Source: Rhizobiales bacterium PAR1
Lineage (GTDB): Bacteria > Pseudomonadota > Alphaproteobacteria > Rhizobiales > Beijerinckiaceae
DNA length: 64,000 bases
Direction of reading: 5' to 3'
Assembly (NCBI GenBank): GCA_002256205.1
Contig: NKIW01000003.1
Span: forward strand, 124,001 to 188,000
The notes beneath the pieces are model-generated. The model did not search any database, was not told the origin of the DNA, and saw only the letters and a program-made list of their open reading frames with translations. Positions 1-8,949 of the stretch are shown one piece after another. How positions within the stretch are numbered: the stretch's first letter is position 1; each line of letters starts with the position of its first letter. Made by a program: the position numbers and the translations under genes.

Positions 1-16
1 AGCGAAAAGCAACCCT

Positions 17-895
17 TTATTCAGACTTTCGCCTGACGCGCTCTCGGTGCAGGGTGTAAAGGCCGCTCGCGCCAATTAAGGCAATGCCGAGAATCGCCAG
101 CGACGTCGGCCATTCGCCGAAAACGAAGATCCCGAGCGCCACGGCCCAGACCAGCACGATATAGCGGAACGGCGAGATCACCGAGAGTTCGGTGTCGCGG
201 CATGCTTCAATCATGGCGTAATTCCCGAGAACCACAAAAGCCGCCGCACCGCCGGTCAACCAGAGGAAATCGCTGGTCATGGTGTGCCAGGCTGGTCCTG
301 TCGCGGAAAGCGCGGTTCCCGCAAGCAAGGTACCGGTTGAACTCGTGATCGCGACGATGACGCTGGGAATGCCTGCCGGGATTTGTCGGGTCAGAATGTC
401 GCGAAAACCGACGCCGATCACCGAAATCACCGCCAGCATCACGGCAAATAACGGCACCGAACCACCGGGGCGGACTACGAGCAGCATGCCGCAGAAGCCG
501 ACGACAACAGCGCTCCAGCGGCGCCAGCCCACCTTTTCACCGAAGATGACCGTCGACAGCGCCGTGATGATCAGCGGCGCCAGCATCAGGATAGCGGTAA
601 TGTCGGCGAGAGGAATGTCGCTGATTGCGGAAATGAAGCAGCCGGCAATGCAGCCTTCGATCACGCCGCGCAGCACAAGCTTAGGGTGAAACAACATCCG
701 CGCTTTGTCTCTCAGGCCGGCGAGAAAAAGCCATAACGTGAGGAGACCCAGCGAAAACACGCCCCGGATCACGAGGACCTGGCCGGTCTCGAAATGCTCG
801 CGTGCCAGTTTGACGCAGGTGTCGTTCAGCACAAACAGCGCCATGGCCAGCGTCATCGCGACAATGCCGCGAAGGTTCTTTTGGGCTTGGGACAC
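17..895 (-). CDS. DMT-superfamily (EamA) transporter
   Basis: Predicted inner-membrane carrier of about 292 residues built almost entirely of hydrophobic segments, consistent with the ten-helix, two-EamA-repeat layout of drug/metabolite transporters. The first repeat opens with an NLRGI..MALFVLNDTCVKL segment typical of the family, and the second follows a central GVGFRDILTRQIP loop. The substrate cannot be inferred from sequence. The start is uncertain. GTG at 895 fits the usual family N terminus; a TTG at 931 is also in frame, and neither has a clear Shine-Dalgarno site. The gene lies close to the left edge but its TAA stop (17-19) is inside the window, so it is complete. It is divergent from the chemoreceptor gene to its right. 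Confidence 0.85.
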   Translation of the reverse strand: MSQAQKNLRGIVAMTLAMALFVLNDTCVKLAREHFETGQVLVIRGVFSLGLLTLWLFLAGLRDKARMLFHPKLVLRGVIEGCIAGCFISAISDIPLADITAILMLAPLIITALSTVIFGEKVGWRRWSAVVVGFCGMLLVVRPGGSVPLFAVMLAVISVIGVGFRDILTRQIPAGIPSVIVAITSSTGTLLAGTALSATGPAWHTMTSDFLWLTGGAAAFVVLGNYAMIEACRDTELSVISPFRYIVLVWAVALGIFVFGEWPTSLAILGIALIGASGLYTLHRERVRRKSE

Positions 896-1107
896 GATGC
901 GCGCTCGGCAAATCCGGCGGGGCGCCGGCAACGATTTATCTTAGACGATTGGATGAAGGCATGGCCAGAAATCTCTTCTTTCTGTCCCCACCCCAATAAG
1001 TTGCAAAACTGCAAAGTAGACTTTGAAAGAAAATCATCAGGCTTAATAGTTGCTTAAGGGCAATTTGATCTAATTTATAGGACAAAGCCAACGGACTCAA
1101 AATCAAC

Positions 1108-2883
1108 ATGATGCGCAACTTGAAATTGAAATTGTTTTCAAGCGCTACAAAAAGCGCACCCGAGGAGTCTGAAAAATTGGCAGTCTCGGCTGAGAGCGCA
1201 TCAAATTCGGCCCATTCTCCCGAATCGGACAATTCGGCAGTCGGCGCCGCGCTCGATCTTTTCGAGCAGGATGTCACCCGGATCGTCAAAGGCCTAAGCT
1301 TGGATATCCTGGAGGCTCGGGATCGTTCGAACTCGGCCTGCGATCGCCTCTCAAATGTTAAAGGCGCAATGCAGACGCTCGTTGCCTCCAGCGAGCAGAT
1401 CAATGCCGAAATCGCCGGCATTGCCCATTCCACCGATGAGCTGAGCGCCGCCGCCAACGAGATTTCCGCGACAGTGTCCACCGTGCAGGAACGTGCCGCC
1501 GCGACGCTGCATTCGGCGGATGCCTCAGCCTCGGAGATCGAGAGCCTTGGCGCGGCGGTCAACGAGATCGGCGCGCTCCTCAATTCCATCGCCGAGATCG
1601 CGACGCGCACCAATCTGCTGGCCCTCAATGCGACCATCGAGGCCGCGCGCGCGGGCGAGGCTGGACGCGGGTTCGCCGTGGTTGCTGGAGAAGTGAAGGC
1701 GCTTTCCGTCGCAGCCGCACAGTCGGTGGGTGCCATCCGCACCCGCATGGAAGCGCTTCAGCGCGCGAGCGTTGTCTCAATCGAGAACATGCATCGCATT
1801 CGCCATGAGATCGGCGGGCTGACCCCGATTTGCGGCACAATTGCCGATGCCGCGCAGGAGCAGCGCGAAACGATTGCCGATCTGGCCGCGCGTATGCAGG
1901 TGGCGCAGGGGGCGGTCTCGCAGGTGACTTCTGCCGTCCGGACGGTCGATACGATGACCGAGGAGGCCGTCGCTGTCAGTCTTGAGGCAGGGGAACTCAG
2001 CAACGCCGCCTCCAATGAAGCCGATGATCTGGGGCGACGCGTTGTGACCATTTTGCGCACGATGCCGGCAGCGGATCGCCGCCAGCACGAGCGCTTCCCG
2101 ATTGATCTCGCCATGCGCGTCAAGACCGGCGGCGAGATGGTCTCGTGCCGTTCTTTCGATGTCAGCGAAGGCGGCGTTCTCATCAAGCCGCAGGACAAGG
2201 TCAATCTGGCGGCCGGCACGACCTATGACGCGGAAATCTCGCGTATCGGCAATGTAAAGCTGCGCGTCGTCAACGTGACTCAGCTCGGCACGCATTGCTG
2301 CTTCGACTGGCTCTCCGACGATGCACGGCAGGGGCTTGCCCGCACGCTCGAAACTTTCCGCACTGAGAACCGCCCGTTGATCGAACGCGCGCAGAAATTC
2401 GCCTCGGACGTCACCGAAGCCATCGAGAACGAGCTGGCGAGCCGGCGCCTCGGCCTATCGGCGCTGTTTGATACCAACTATGAGCCGATTCCGAATACCG
2501 ATCCGGTGCAGGTCCGCACGCTCTATCTCGAGCGCTTCGAGACCTTCATGCCGCAGATCATCGAGCGGACACTCGCGCTGGATCCGACCATGACCTTTTG
2601 CATCGCGACGGATCGCAACGGTTATATCCCGGTGCATATGAAGAAGGTCAGCCAGCCGCAGCGGCCCGGAGATCGCGCGTGGAACCACGCCAACAGCCGC
2701 AACCGTCGCATCTTCGATGATCGCGCCGGCCTGCTGGCAGGCCGCCTGATGCGCCCCTATCTCGTGCAGTCCTATCATCGCGATATGGGCAATGGTGTGC
2801 GCATTCCGATGAAGGAAATCGACGTACCGCTGAACATTTCCGGCCGCCATTGGGGCGGTGTACGGATGGCCTATACCATTTAA
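1108..2883 (+). CDS. Soluble methyl-accepting chemotaxis protein with PilZ domain
   Basis: A 591-residue chemoreceptor without any transmembrane segment, so it should act in the cytoplasm. Residues about 80-310 form the MCP signalling coiled coil, including the conserved hairpin tip ([19 protein letters not shown]) that contacts CheA/CheW. A PilZ domain follows at about 325-410, with the c-di-GMP-binding signatures RRQHERFP (RxxxR) and DVSEGG (D/NxSxxG). The last 150 residues form a domain with the motifs [17 protein letters not shown] and GRHWGG, seen at the C terminus of other alphaproteobacterial soluble MCPs and probably a ligand-sensing module. No che genes lie nearby, so this is an orphan receptor. 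ATG 1108 and ATG 1111 are both possible starts. The first 40 codons are less GC-rich than the rest. Confidence 0.92.
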   Translation: MMRNLKLKLFSSATKSAPEESEKLAVSAESASNSAHSPESDNSAVGAALDLFEQDVTRIVKGLSLDILEARDRSNSACDRLSNVKGAMQTLVASSEQINAEIAGIAHSTDELSAAANEISATVSTVQERAAATLHSADASASEIESLGAAVNEIGALLNSIAEIATRTNLLALNATIEAARAGEAGRGFAVVAGEVKALSVAAAQSVGAIRTRMEALQRASVVSIENMHRIRHEIGGLTPICGTIADAAQEQRETIADLAARMQVAQGAVSQVTSAVRTVDTMTEEAVAVSLEAGELSNAASNEADDLGRRVVTILRTMPAADRRQHERFPIDLAMRVKTGGEMVSCRSFDVSEGGVLIKPQDKVNLAAGTTYDAEISRIGNVKLRVVNVTQLGTHCCFDWLSDDARQGLARTLETFRTENRPLIERAQKFASDVTEAIENELASRRLGLSALFDTNYEPIPNTDPVQVRTLYLERFETFMPQIIERTLALDPTMTFCIATDRNGYIPVHMKKVSQPQRPGDRAWNHANSRNRRIFDDRAGLLAGRLMRPYLVQSYHRDMGNGVRIPMKEIDVPLNISGRHWGGVRMAYTI

Positions 2884-2888
2884 CGCGA

Positions 2889-3902
2889 TCAGCCGCCGGT
2901 CATGCTCATATGCCGCGAAACCGCCGGCTGGCGCGTTGTGCGGTCGATGACGAAATCATGCCCCTTCGGCTTTTTGGCGATGGCGCGGTCGATTGCCGCC
3001 ATCAGCGCTTCGTCGCTCTCGCTGGAACGGAGCGGCTTGCGAAGATCCACCGCATCTTCCTGACCGAGGCACATGAAGAGTGTGCCTGTGCAGGTGAGGC
3101 GAACGCGGTTGCAACTTTCGCAGAAATTATGCGTCAGCGGGGTGATAAACCCGATCTTGCCGCCGGTTTCGCGCGCGGTGACATAGCGTGCCGGCCCACC
3201 GGTCTGGTAAGTGCTCTCATCAAGCGTGAAGGTGTCCATCAGACTGGCGCGAACGCGGGTCAGCGGCAAATATTGATCGACCCGCTGTCCCTCCACCTCG
3301 CCGAGCGGCATCACCTCGATGAAGGTAACATCCATGCCCCGGCCATGCGCCCAGTGGATCATCGGGATGAATTCGTCCTCGTTGAAATCCTTCAGTGCGA
3401 CGATGTTGAGCTTCACCTTGAGACCAGCGGCCTGCGCGGCATCAATCCCGGCGAGCACCTTGTCGAGCGCCCCCCAGCGCGTAATGGTGCGGAACTTCTC
3501 GGCATCAAGCGTATCGAGCGAGACATTGATGCGCTTAACGCCGCAAGCCGCGAGTTCCGTCGCATACTTCGCGAGTTGCGAGCCATTCGTCGTCACGGTC
3601 AGCTCATCGAGCGTACCCGCCTCAAGATGTCGCGAGAGGCCGCGGAACAGCGTCATGATATCACGTCGGACAAGCGGTTCGCCGCCCGTAATGCGCAGCT
3701 TGCGCACGCCGCGCCGCACGAAGGCCGAGCACAGCCGGTCCAGTTCTTCGAGCGTGAGCAGATCCGCCTTGGGCAGGAAGGTCATATTCTCGCTCATGCA
3801 ATAGGCGCAGCGGAAATCGCACCGATCCGTCACCGAAACACGCAAATAGGACACCGCACGACCAAAGGGGTCGATCATCGGTTCGGGGCGGGGGAGGTTC
3901 AT
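2889..3902 (-). CDS. moaA: GTP 3',8-cyclase MoaA
   Basis: Radical-SAM enzyme catalysing the first step of molybdenum cofactor synthesis, GTP to 3',8-cyclo-7,8-dihydro-GTP, together with MoaC. It has 337 residues, the usual length. The N-terminal SAM cluster motif is CDFRCAYC (CxxxCxxC, residues about 28-35). The second, GTP-binding cluster is [11 protein letters not shown] plus a downstream Cys in FMCLGQ. The chain ends in the conserved Gly-Gly pair (SMTGG) needed for catalysis, so the enzyme looks intact. Neighbouring moa genes are absent from the window. It converges on the chemoreceptor with only 5 nt between the two stops. Confidence 0.97.
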   Translation of the reverse strand: MNLPRPEPMIDPFGRAVSYLRVSVTDRCDFRCAYCMSENMTFLPKADLLTLEELDRLCSAFVRRGVRKLRITGGEPLVRRDIMTLFRGLSRHLEAGTLDELTVTTNGSQLAKYATELAACGVKRINVSLDTLDAEKFRTITRWGALDKVLAGIDAAQAAGLKVKLNIVALKDFNEDEFIPMIHWAHGRGMDVTFIEVMPLGEVEGQRVDQYLPLTRVRASLMDTFTLDESTYQTGGPARYVTARETGGKIGFITPLTHNFCESCNRVRLTCTGTLFMCLGQEDAVDLRKPLRSSESDEALMAAIDRAIAKKPKGHDFVIDRTTRQPAVSRHMSMTGG

Positions 3903-4083
3903 ACGCTTGGACCGTTTCCTGTTTCCGGCGCGCTGCCCGCGCGGTTCTGCCTTGTCCTGTGCAATCTGCCCCCTATTTCGGCTGTGACAAGGGGCTTGAT
4001 CAAACTGAGATCAGAAATTCGCGGTTGAGGCTTGATGTTGTGCGAAAATAGCCCGATCACGGCGCCAAGAGAAGGAAACCACG

Positions 4084-4458
4084 ATGTCCAACGCCCCCTG
4101 GCCGACCGAACTGCGCCTGAGTGCGGACAAGCGCGCCCTGCACCTCACCTTTGATGATGGCTTCTCCGCCGAGATCAGTGCCGAGATGCTGCGCGTGATG
4201 AGTCCGAGTGCGGAAGTACAGGGTCATTCGCCCGATCAGCGCAAGACTATTCCCGGCAAGCGTGAGGTGATGATCATCGGGGTCGAGCCGGTCGGGAATT
4301 ATGCCATCCGCATCCGTTTCGACGACATGCACGACAGCGGGATTTATGGCTGGCCGCTGCTCTACAAGTTCGGCAAGGAGCGCGAGGCGCTGTTCGCCGC
4401 CTATGAGACCGAACTGGTGGAAAAAGGCATGAGCCGCGAGCGGGCCCGCCGCACGTAA
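4084..4458 (+). CDS. DUF971 (GBBH-like N-terminal) domain protein
   Basis: A 124-residue protein consisting of a single DUF971 domain, the small fold also found at the N terminus of gamma-butyrobetaine hydroxylases. The stretch LHLTFDDGFSAEISAEMLR and the later VGNYAIRIRFDDMHDSGIYGW are characteristic. Stand-alone DUF971 proteins have been associated with iron-sulfur or iron handling, but nothing here proves that. No signal peptide or membrane segment is present, so it is cytoplasmic. A GAAGGAAA-type ribosome-binding site sits just before ATG 4084. Transcription probably ends at the shared terminator at 4482-4507. Confidence 0.85.
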   Translation: MSNAPWPTELRLSADKRALHLTFDDGFSAEISAEMLRVMSPSAEVQGHSPDQRKTIPGKREVMIIGVEPVGNYAIRIRFDDMHDSGIYGWPLLYKFGKEREALFAAYETELVEKGMSRERARRT

Positions 4459-4481
4459 CCCCGCAGCCGATACAGCAACAA

Positions 4482-4507
4482 AAAAGCCGGCATTGCTGCC
4501 GGCTTTT
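4482..4507. terminator. Bidirectional intrinsic terminator
   Basis: A perfect 10-bp inverted repeat (AAAAGCCGGC / GCCGGCTTTT) with a 6-nt loop lies between two convergent genes. A-runs on one side and T-runs on the other allow it to work in both directions, for the DUF971 gene and the L,D-transpeptidase gene. Confidence 0.9.
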
Positions 4508-4530
4508 GCGATCCGAAAGATGTGGTGTGC

Positions 4531-5106
4531 TTAGCGCGTCACAACCACGCGGGTGCCGATCTTGACACGCTCGTAGAGGTCCATGACGTCTTCGTTGAGC
4601 ATACGGATGCAACCCGAAGAAACTGCCTGTCCAATCGTCTCCGGCTCGTTCGAGCCATGGATGCGATAGAGCGACGAGCCGAGATACATGGCACGTGCAC
4701 CGAGCGGATTGCCTTCACCGCCGGGCATGTGGCGCGGCAGATCCGGGCGACGCTTCAGCATCTGCGGCGGCGGGGTCCAGCCCGGCCATTCAGCCTTGCG
4801 GGTGATGTTCTTCTGGCCAGCCCAAGAGAAGCCCGGACGGCCCACGCCCACGCCATACTTCATCGCGCGACCATTCGGCAGCACGAAGTAGAGACGCTTT
4901 TCGTTGGTGTCGACGACAATGGTGCCGGGCGCGTATTTGCCGGTGTAAGCGACTTCCTCGCGCGGAATCGGGGTCGCCATGATGCGACCATCTTCCGTCA
5001 TCTCGAGCGGCTGCCGTGTGATCGGATCGACCGTGTAGGCCGAGGCGGTCGAAATGACGGCAAGCCCAGCCAAGGCCGCCATCGAGATCGTCTTCAGAAG
5101 ACGCAT
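4531..5106 (-). CDS. L,D-transpeptidase (YkuD family)
   Basis: Secreted peptidoglycan cross-linking enzyme of 191 residues that would form 3-3 cross-links or attach proteins to the wall. An N-terminal signal peptide (LLKTISMAALAGLAVISTASA) precedes the YkuD domain at about 50-190. The catalytic signature is present as HGSNEP followed by SSGCIRM, giving the conserved His and the nucleophilic Cys. Start ATG 5106 is chosen because it has a GGGGA site a few bases upstream and begins directly at the signal peptide; an in-frame TTG at 5127 is less convincing. The gene stands alone with a terminator shared with DUF971. Confidence 0.94.
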   Translation of the reverse strand: MRLLKTISMAALAGLAVISTASAYTVDPITRQPLEMTEDGRIMATPIPREEVAYTGKYAPGTIVVDTNEKRLYFVLPNGRAMKYGVGVGRPGFSWAGQKNITRKAEWPGWTPPPQMLKRRPDLPRHMPGGEGNPLGARAMYLGSSLYRIHGSNEPETIGQAVSSGCIRMLNEDVMDLYERVKIGTRVVVTR

Positions 5107-5381
5107 CGAAAATCCCCATGATTTCAAGTGAACAAGAAAGCCGCAACTCAGCGCGAATTCAGCCCCTTATGCGCGCAGTGAGCGATGCTTGACAAGTGCG
5201 CCTGCACACATCTGCGTGATCGCTCCCAGCCCGGTTTGTCTCTTTGCCGCGATGTTGCTTGATCGCAACAGCGCGACATGTCTCGCGTTACTTCTGGTGC
5301 GGCAAACATCAAATGATGCCACTCCGAATGTCGATCCGTCCTTGACGAACAAGGTCGGGTTGGCCTATCGGGTGTCCCACC

Positions 5382-5456
5382 GGGCGGTTAGCTCAGCGGG
5401 AGAGCATTCGCTTCACACGCGAAGGGTCACAGGTTCAATCCCTGTACCGCCCACCA
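5382..5456 (+). tRNA. tRNA-Val (anticodon CAC)
   Basis: A 75-nt cloverleaf including an encoded CCA. The acceptor stem GGGCGGT (5382-5388) pairs with ACCGCCC (5446-5452), followed by discriminator A and CCA. The anticodon arm is TTCGC-TTCACAC-GCGAA, placing CAC in the anticodon position, which reads GUG. The T arm contains GGTTCAATCC. No 3' duplication of the tRNA end was noticed downstream, so there is no sign that an integrative element uses it. Confidence 0.97.
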
Positions 5457-5601
5457 TTCCCTCATATTCCGGGTTCTGACGCCGGGTCCATTCGGGCCCA
5501 ACAGGGCGTTGACATCATCTTGCCAGCGACCTCCTGCAAAACCGTTAACCAGACAACGCTTTGAGGGCATTGTCTGATTCGGGATTTTGCTGGCCTCGGC
5601 C

Positions 5602-6822
5602 TTACCGTGTCGCCGGAATGAACAACCCGCCGCGCGCCTGCTGACGCTTGATCCGCCATTGCCGGAAGAGGTAAGCGAGCCCGAATCCCACCGCGAGCAC
5701 GATGATCGAGAGCACCGGGCGATAGGCGAACCACGCGATCGCGATGACGCTCGGGCCGACAACCGCCGTCGCTGCGGCGGCAACCAGGCCGACCGCTCCT
5801 GAAACAAGGCTGCCGAGAATCGGAATGTAGCTCGCAAGCAGCGTGACCGGTGAGAACAGCGCCGAAAACCCGATAAACAGGAACAGCAGGCCGACCGCAC
5901 GCAGGATCCACGTCAGCGTGGCATTATCGTCCTGCGCCTTCTGGAACAACTCATCGCTGGTTTGCGCGCCGAGCCCTGCGAGCAGGAATTCTTGCCCGTT
6001 TTTCGCGCGGTAGACATGCAGCCCATCGGCCTCCTGTCGCCCGACGAAGGCCGCCGGGCCTTCGTTGACGATCTGGTAGGTCACTCGGATATCACCGATC
6101 CGCGGCGAGCCGGGGCTCTGGCCCATGTAATAGCCACCGCCGGAAATCTGCACCGGCTTGCCCGCCGCGCGCTGCGCCTGTGCGATGCCGGCATTGGTGA
6201 TCGTGAAATCCTGCATCGGGCCAAGTTCGGCAACCGCTGCTGCACCAATCGGAATCGCGCCGATTTTGGTGTCCGCCGCGCCAAAACTCCGTGAGCGGAA
6301 CGTCGGGAACGCCGGGTTTTCATGGCCGCCAGGCGCCTTGAAGCGGTTTGATTCAACCGCGCTGCCGCGCCATTCGCGGCTGTAGACGAATTTGCGGTCC
6401 TGTCCCGAGCCTTCCTCGCGCTCGGTCCATTGATACATCTCGACATGGCGCGAGAGCTTGAGACCCGGCGCTTTCACGCCGAGGTCGGGGTCGGTGACGC
6501 CATTCGCGCTGCGGGCATCGCCAACGACATGGACGAGCTTGCCGTTGAAGGTAGCGTCGAATTTTTGCGGCGAAACCGTCTGGACGATGCCCTTGCCCTC
6601 ATCGAGCGCCCGCGCTGTCTTGATTGCCCGGCCCTCGTTCCAGAACAGACCCCAGCAGGAGAGGGGGATGAGCACCAGCCCGAAGAGAATCGCGCCGAAG
6701 CTGTTCGAGAGACGCTCGAAGAACCCTTGAGGCGCCGCAACGACATCGCTGCCGCCAGCACCGGAAAGATCCGGCGCGGGCACGCTGTCCGGCGTCGGGT
6801 TGAAGAAGTCGTCGTTGCTCAT
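5602..6822 (-). CDS. TMEM43-family membrane protein
   Basis: A 406-residue protein matching the TMEM43/LUMA family. It has an N-terminal transmembrane segment (about 35-60), a large extracytoplasmic middle domain, and three or four closely packed hydrophobic segments near the C terminus (about 300-390). Recognisable family features include the FWNEGRA motif just after the first helix and the GxYYMGQSPGSPRIGDIRVT segment in the middle domain. Molecular function is unknown. It is the third gene of a minus-strand run: alpha-2-macroglobulin, pbpC, then this gene 36 nt after pbpC. A GGAGG site precedes ATG 6822. Co-transcription suggests an envelope role, but that is inference. Confidence 0.85.
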   Translation of the reverse strand: MSNDDFFNPTPDSVPAPDLSGAGGSDVVAAPQGFFERLSNSFGAILFGLVLIPLSCWGLFWNEGRAIKTARALDEGKGIVQTVSPQKFDATFNGKLVHVVGDARSANGVTDPDLGVKAPGLKLSRHVEMYQWTEREEGSGQDRKFVYSREWRGSAVESNRFKAPGGHENPAFPTFRSRSFGAADTKIGAIPIGAAAVAELGPMQDFTITNAGIAQAQRAAGKPVQISGGGYYMGQSPGSPRIGDIRVTYQIVNEGPAAFVGRQEADGLHVYRAKNGQEFLLAGLGAQTSDELFQKAQDDNATLTWILRAVGLLFLFIGFSALFSPVTLLASYIPILGSLVSGAVGLVAAAATAVVGPSVIAIAWFAYRPVLSIIVLAVGFGLAYLFRQWRIKRQQARGGLFIPATR

Positions 6823-6858
6823 GCCGCAGGGCCTCCGGAAAGTCGGGTCGATTGTTTC

Positions 6859-8934
6859 TTATTGCAGACGCACGGTGACCTGATCGGTCGCACCGGTCGA
6901 ATCCATCACCGATATCTGTGTAAAGCCGAGGCCCTCTGGCCCTAGGCCTGCTTCCCGCCGAGCGATGCGCCCATGCACCGGAAGGCCGTTGAGCATATAG
7001 GTGAAGGGTGGCGAACCGCCGGTGATCTTCACCACCACCCAAGGCTTGCCATCCTGCTGCGTCGCGCCAGCATCGATCGCCGCCCCATCCGGCGGGAAGG
7101 CAATGGCGAGGTTCTGCCTGCCCATCGCGGCCATGGATTTCGGGATATCCTGACGCACGTGCCGAAGCGGCGGCGGCAGGGTTGCATTGGTGGCGACCAG
7201 CGCCTCGCGCGGTCGGGGCGGCAGGCCCGACTCCAGCCCAATGCGCGAGAAGGCATCGAAGAGGATCGGCGCGGCAACCTTGCGGCCGACCAGCCCCGGC
7301 ACCGCGCCATTATCCGCTTGCCCAACCCAGACGCCGATGGTGTGCTTGCGATCAAACCCCACCGCCCAGGCATCGCGATAGCCGAAGGATGTCCCTGTTT
7401 TGTAGGCGATCTTCAGTGGTGGGGCATTCTCCGGTGGCGGCGCGCCGATCAGGATGTCCGCGATATACCAGGCCGGCACATGCCCGACAAAGCGCGGCGC
7501 GGTGAGTGGCCTTGCGCCCGGGGCGGTCTCGGCGAGCGGCAGCATCGCGCCGCCACGCGCAAGGCCGGAATAGAGCATTGTAAGGTCTTGCAGTGAAATC
7601 CCGAGCCCGCCGAGGCCAATGGCAAGGCCCGGCGCGCTCTCATCCGGCGTCTCGATATTGGCGCCGGCTTCACGCAGGCGCGAGAGGAAGCGCTGCGCGC
7701 CAACAAGCTGGAGAAGGTCCACCGCCGGCAGGTTTAGCGACATCTGTAGCGCTTGCCGCGCGCTCACCATGCCCTGAAAGGTGAAATCGAAATTATCCGG
7801 CGCGTAAGTACCGAAGCGATGTGGGCGATCCTCCAGCATCGTTTCGGGATGCGCGATACCATTCTCGAAGGCGAGCGCGTAGATGAAGGGTTTCAGCGCG
7901 GAACCCGGCGAGCGGATCGCGCGCGAAAGGTCGATGCCGCCTTTGCGCGTCGCGTTGAAATAATCCGCGCCGCCCACCGAGGCGCGAACAAGCCCGGTTT
8001 CATTCTCGACAACAACCATTGCGACCGAGAGCTTGGGTCCCAGAGCCTCCGCGCGATCCAACGCAAGCCGCTCCAGCACCACCTGCCAGCCATAATCGAG
8101 GCTGGTTTCAATGCGCCGGGCCTTGGTGTCCGCCGCCACCAGCGCTTCAGCGCGATGTGCGGCGTGATTGGGAAAGGGGCGGCGCGCCTCGGGGATGCTC
8201 TCGGCTTCGCCGCGTGCGATTTCCGCCTCCGGCAACAGCCCACCGAGCCGGATCCGCTCCAGAACGCGGTTCCGCGCCGCAAGAGCGCGAGGCAGGAAGC
8301 GGTCGGGTCGCCGCACTTCCGGCGATTGCGGGATCGCGACCAGCAAAGCGGCTTCCGAAGTCGAAAGACGCGCCGGCTCCTTGCCGAAATACGCCAGACT
8401 CGCCGCGCGTACGCCCTCGAGATTACCACCGAAGGGCGCGAGGCTGAGATAAAGGTCGAGAATGCCGGCTTTGCCGACGCGGCGTTCAAGCTCGAGCGCC
8501 CGCGCCATCTGCCGGAGCTTGGCACCAAGGCTGCGGTTTTCGCGCGGCTCGGCCAGACGTGCGACCTGCATCGACAGCGTCGAGCCGCCGGAGACCACGC
8601 GCCCGTGCCGGATCAGCTGAAACCCGGCGCGCACCAATGCCATCGGGTCGATGCCCGCATGCTTCCAGAACCGCCGGTCCTCGTAGTCGATCAGCATGGA
8701 GAGATAGCGCGGATCGACATCCTTCGCAGTCACAGGCATCCGCCAGCGCCCATCCGCCATCACGAAGGGCCGGAGGAGTTTGCCTTCGCGGTCCACCACA
8801 ATGGTCGAACGTTCCTTCAGCGCCTCAAGGTCGAGCGGGGGTAACGAGGAGGCATAAAGCGCAAATCCGATCGGCGCGGCGGCGAGACCCGCCGCCACAA
8901 CGCCTGCCCAGAGTGTCTTGCGCCCCAGCCTCAT
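6859..8934 (-). CDS. pbpC: Penicillin-binding protein 1C
   Basis: Bifunctional peptidoglycan glycosyltransferase/transpeptidase of 691 residues, anchored by an N-terminal membrane helix. The glycosyltransferase domain (about 45-220) contains EDRRFWKHAG with the catalytic Glu. The transpeptidase domain (about 280-560) contains the active-site serine in SALK (SxxK), SLN (SxN) and KTGTS. A C-terminal PBP1C-specific beta domain (about 600-691) starts near IAFPPDGA. ATG 8934 begins 15 nt after the stop of the alpha-2-macroglobulin gene, so the two are almost certainly co-transcribed. In enterobacteria yfhM and pbpC are likewise adjacent, and they are thought to combine protease trapping with wall repair. 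Confidence 0.96.
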   Translation of the reverse strand: MRLGRKTLWAGVVAAGLAAAPIGFALYASSLPPLDLEALKERSTIVVDREGKLLRPFVMADGRWRMPVTAKDVDPRYLSMLIDYEDRRFWKHAGIDPMALVRAGFQLIRHGRVVSGGSTLSMQVARLAEPRENRSLGAKLRQMARALELERRVGKAGILDLYLSLAPFGGNLEGVRAASLAYFGKEPARLSTSEAALLVAIPQSPEVRRPDRFLPRALAARNRVLERIRLGGLLPEAEIARGEAESIPEARRPFPNHAAHRAEALVAADTKARRIETSLDYGWQVVLERLALDRAEALGPKLSVAMVVVENETGLVRASVGGADYFNATRKGGIDLSRAIRSPGSALKPFIYALAFENGIAHPETMLEDRPHRFGTYAPDNFDFTFQGMVSARQALQMSLNLPAVDLLQLVGAQRFLSRLREAGANIETPDESAPGLAIGLGGLGISLQDLTMLYSGLARGGAMLPLAETAPGARPLTAPRFVGHVPAWYIADILIGAPPPENAPPLKIAYKTGTSFGYRDAWAVGFDRKHTIGVWVGQADNGAVPGLVGRKVAAPILFDAFSRIGLESGLPPRPREALVATNATLPPPLRHVRQDIPKSMAAMGRQNLAIAFPPDGAAIDAGATQQDGKPWVVVKITGGSPPFTYMLNGLPVHGRIARREAGLGPEGLGFTQISVMDSTGATDQVTVRLQ

Positions 8935-8949
8935 CGGTTCACGCCCGCC

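Noticed and set aside
2850-4028. A 392-codon open frame on the plus strand opposite moaA
   Set aside because: moaA is complete with all cluster cysteines; the opposing frame shows no recognisable fold.
5382-5456. tRNA-Val as an attachment site of an integrated element
   Set aside because: No integrase gene or repeat of the tRNA 3' end was found on either side.
7753-8844. A 363-codon plus-strand frame opposite pbpC
   Set aside because: pbpC is intact, and this frame has no motif.
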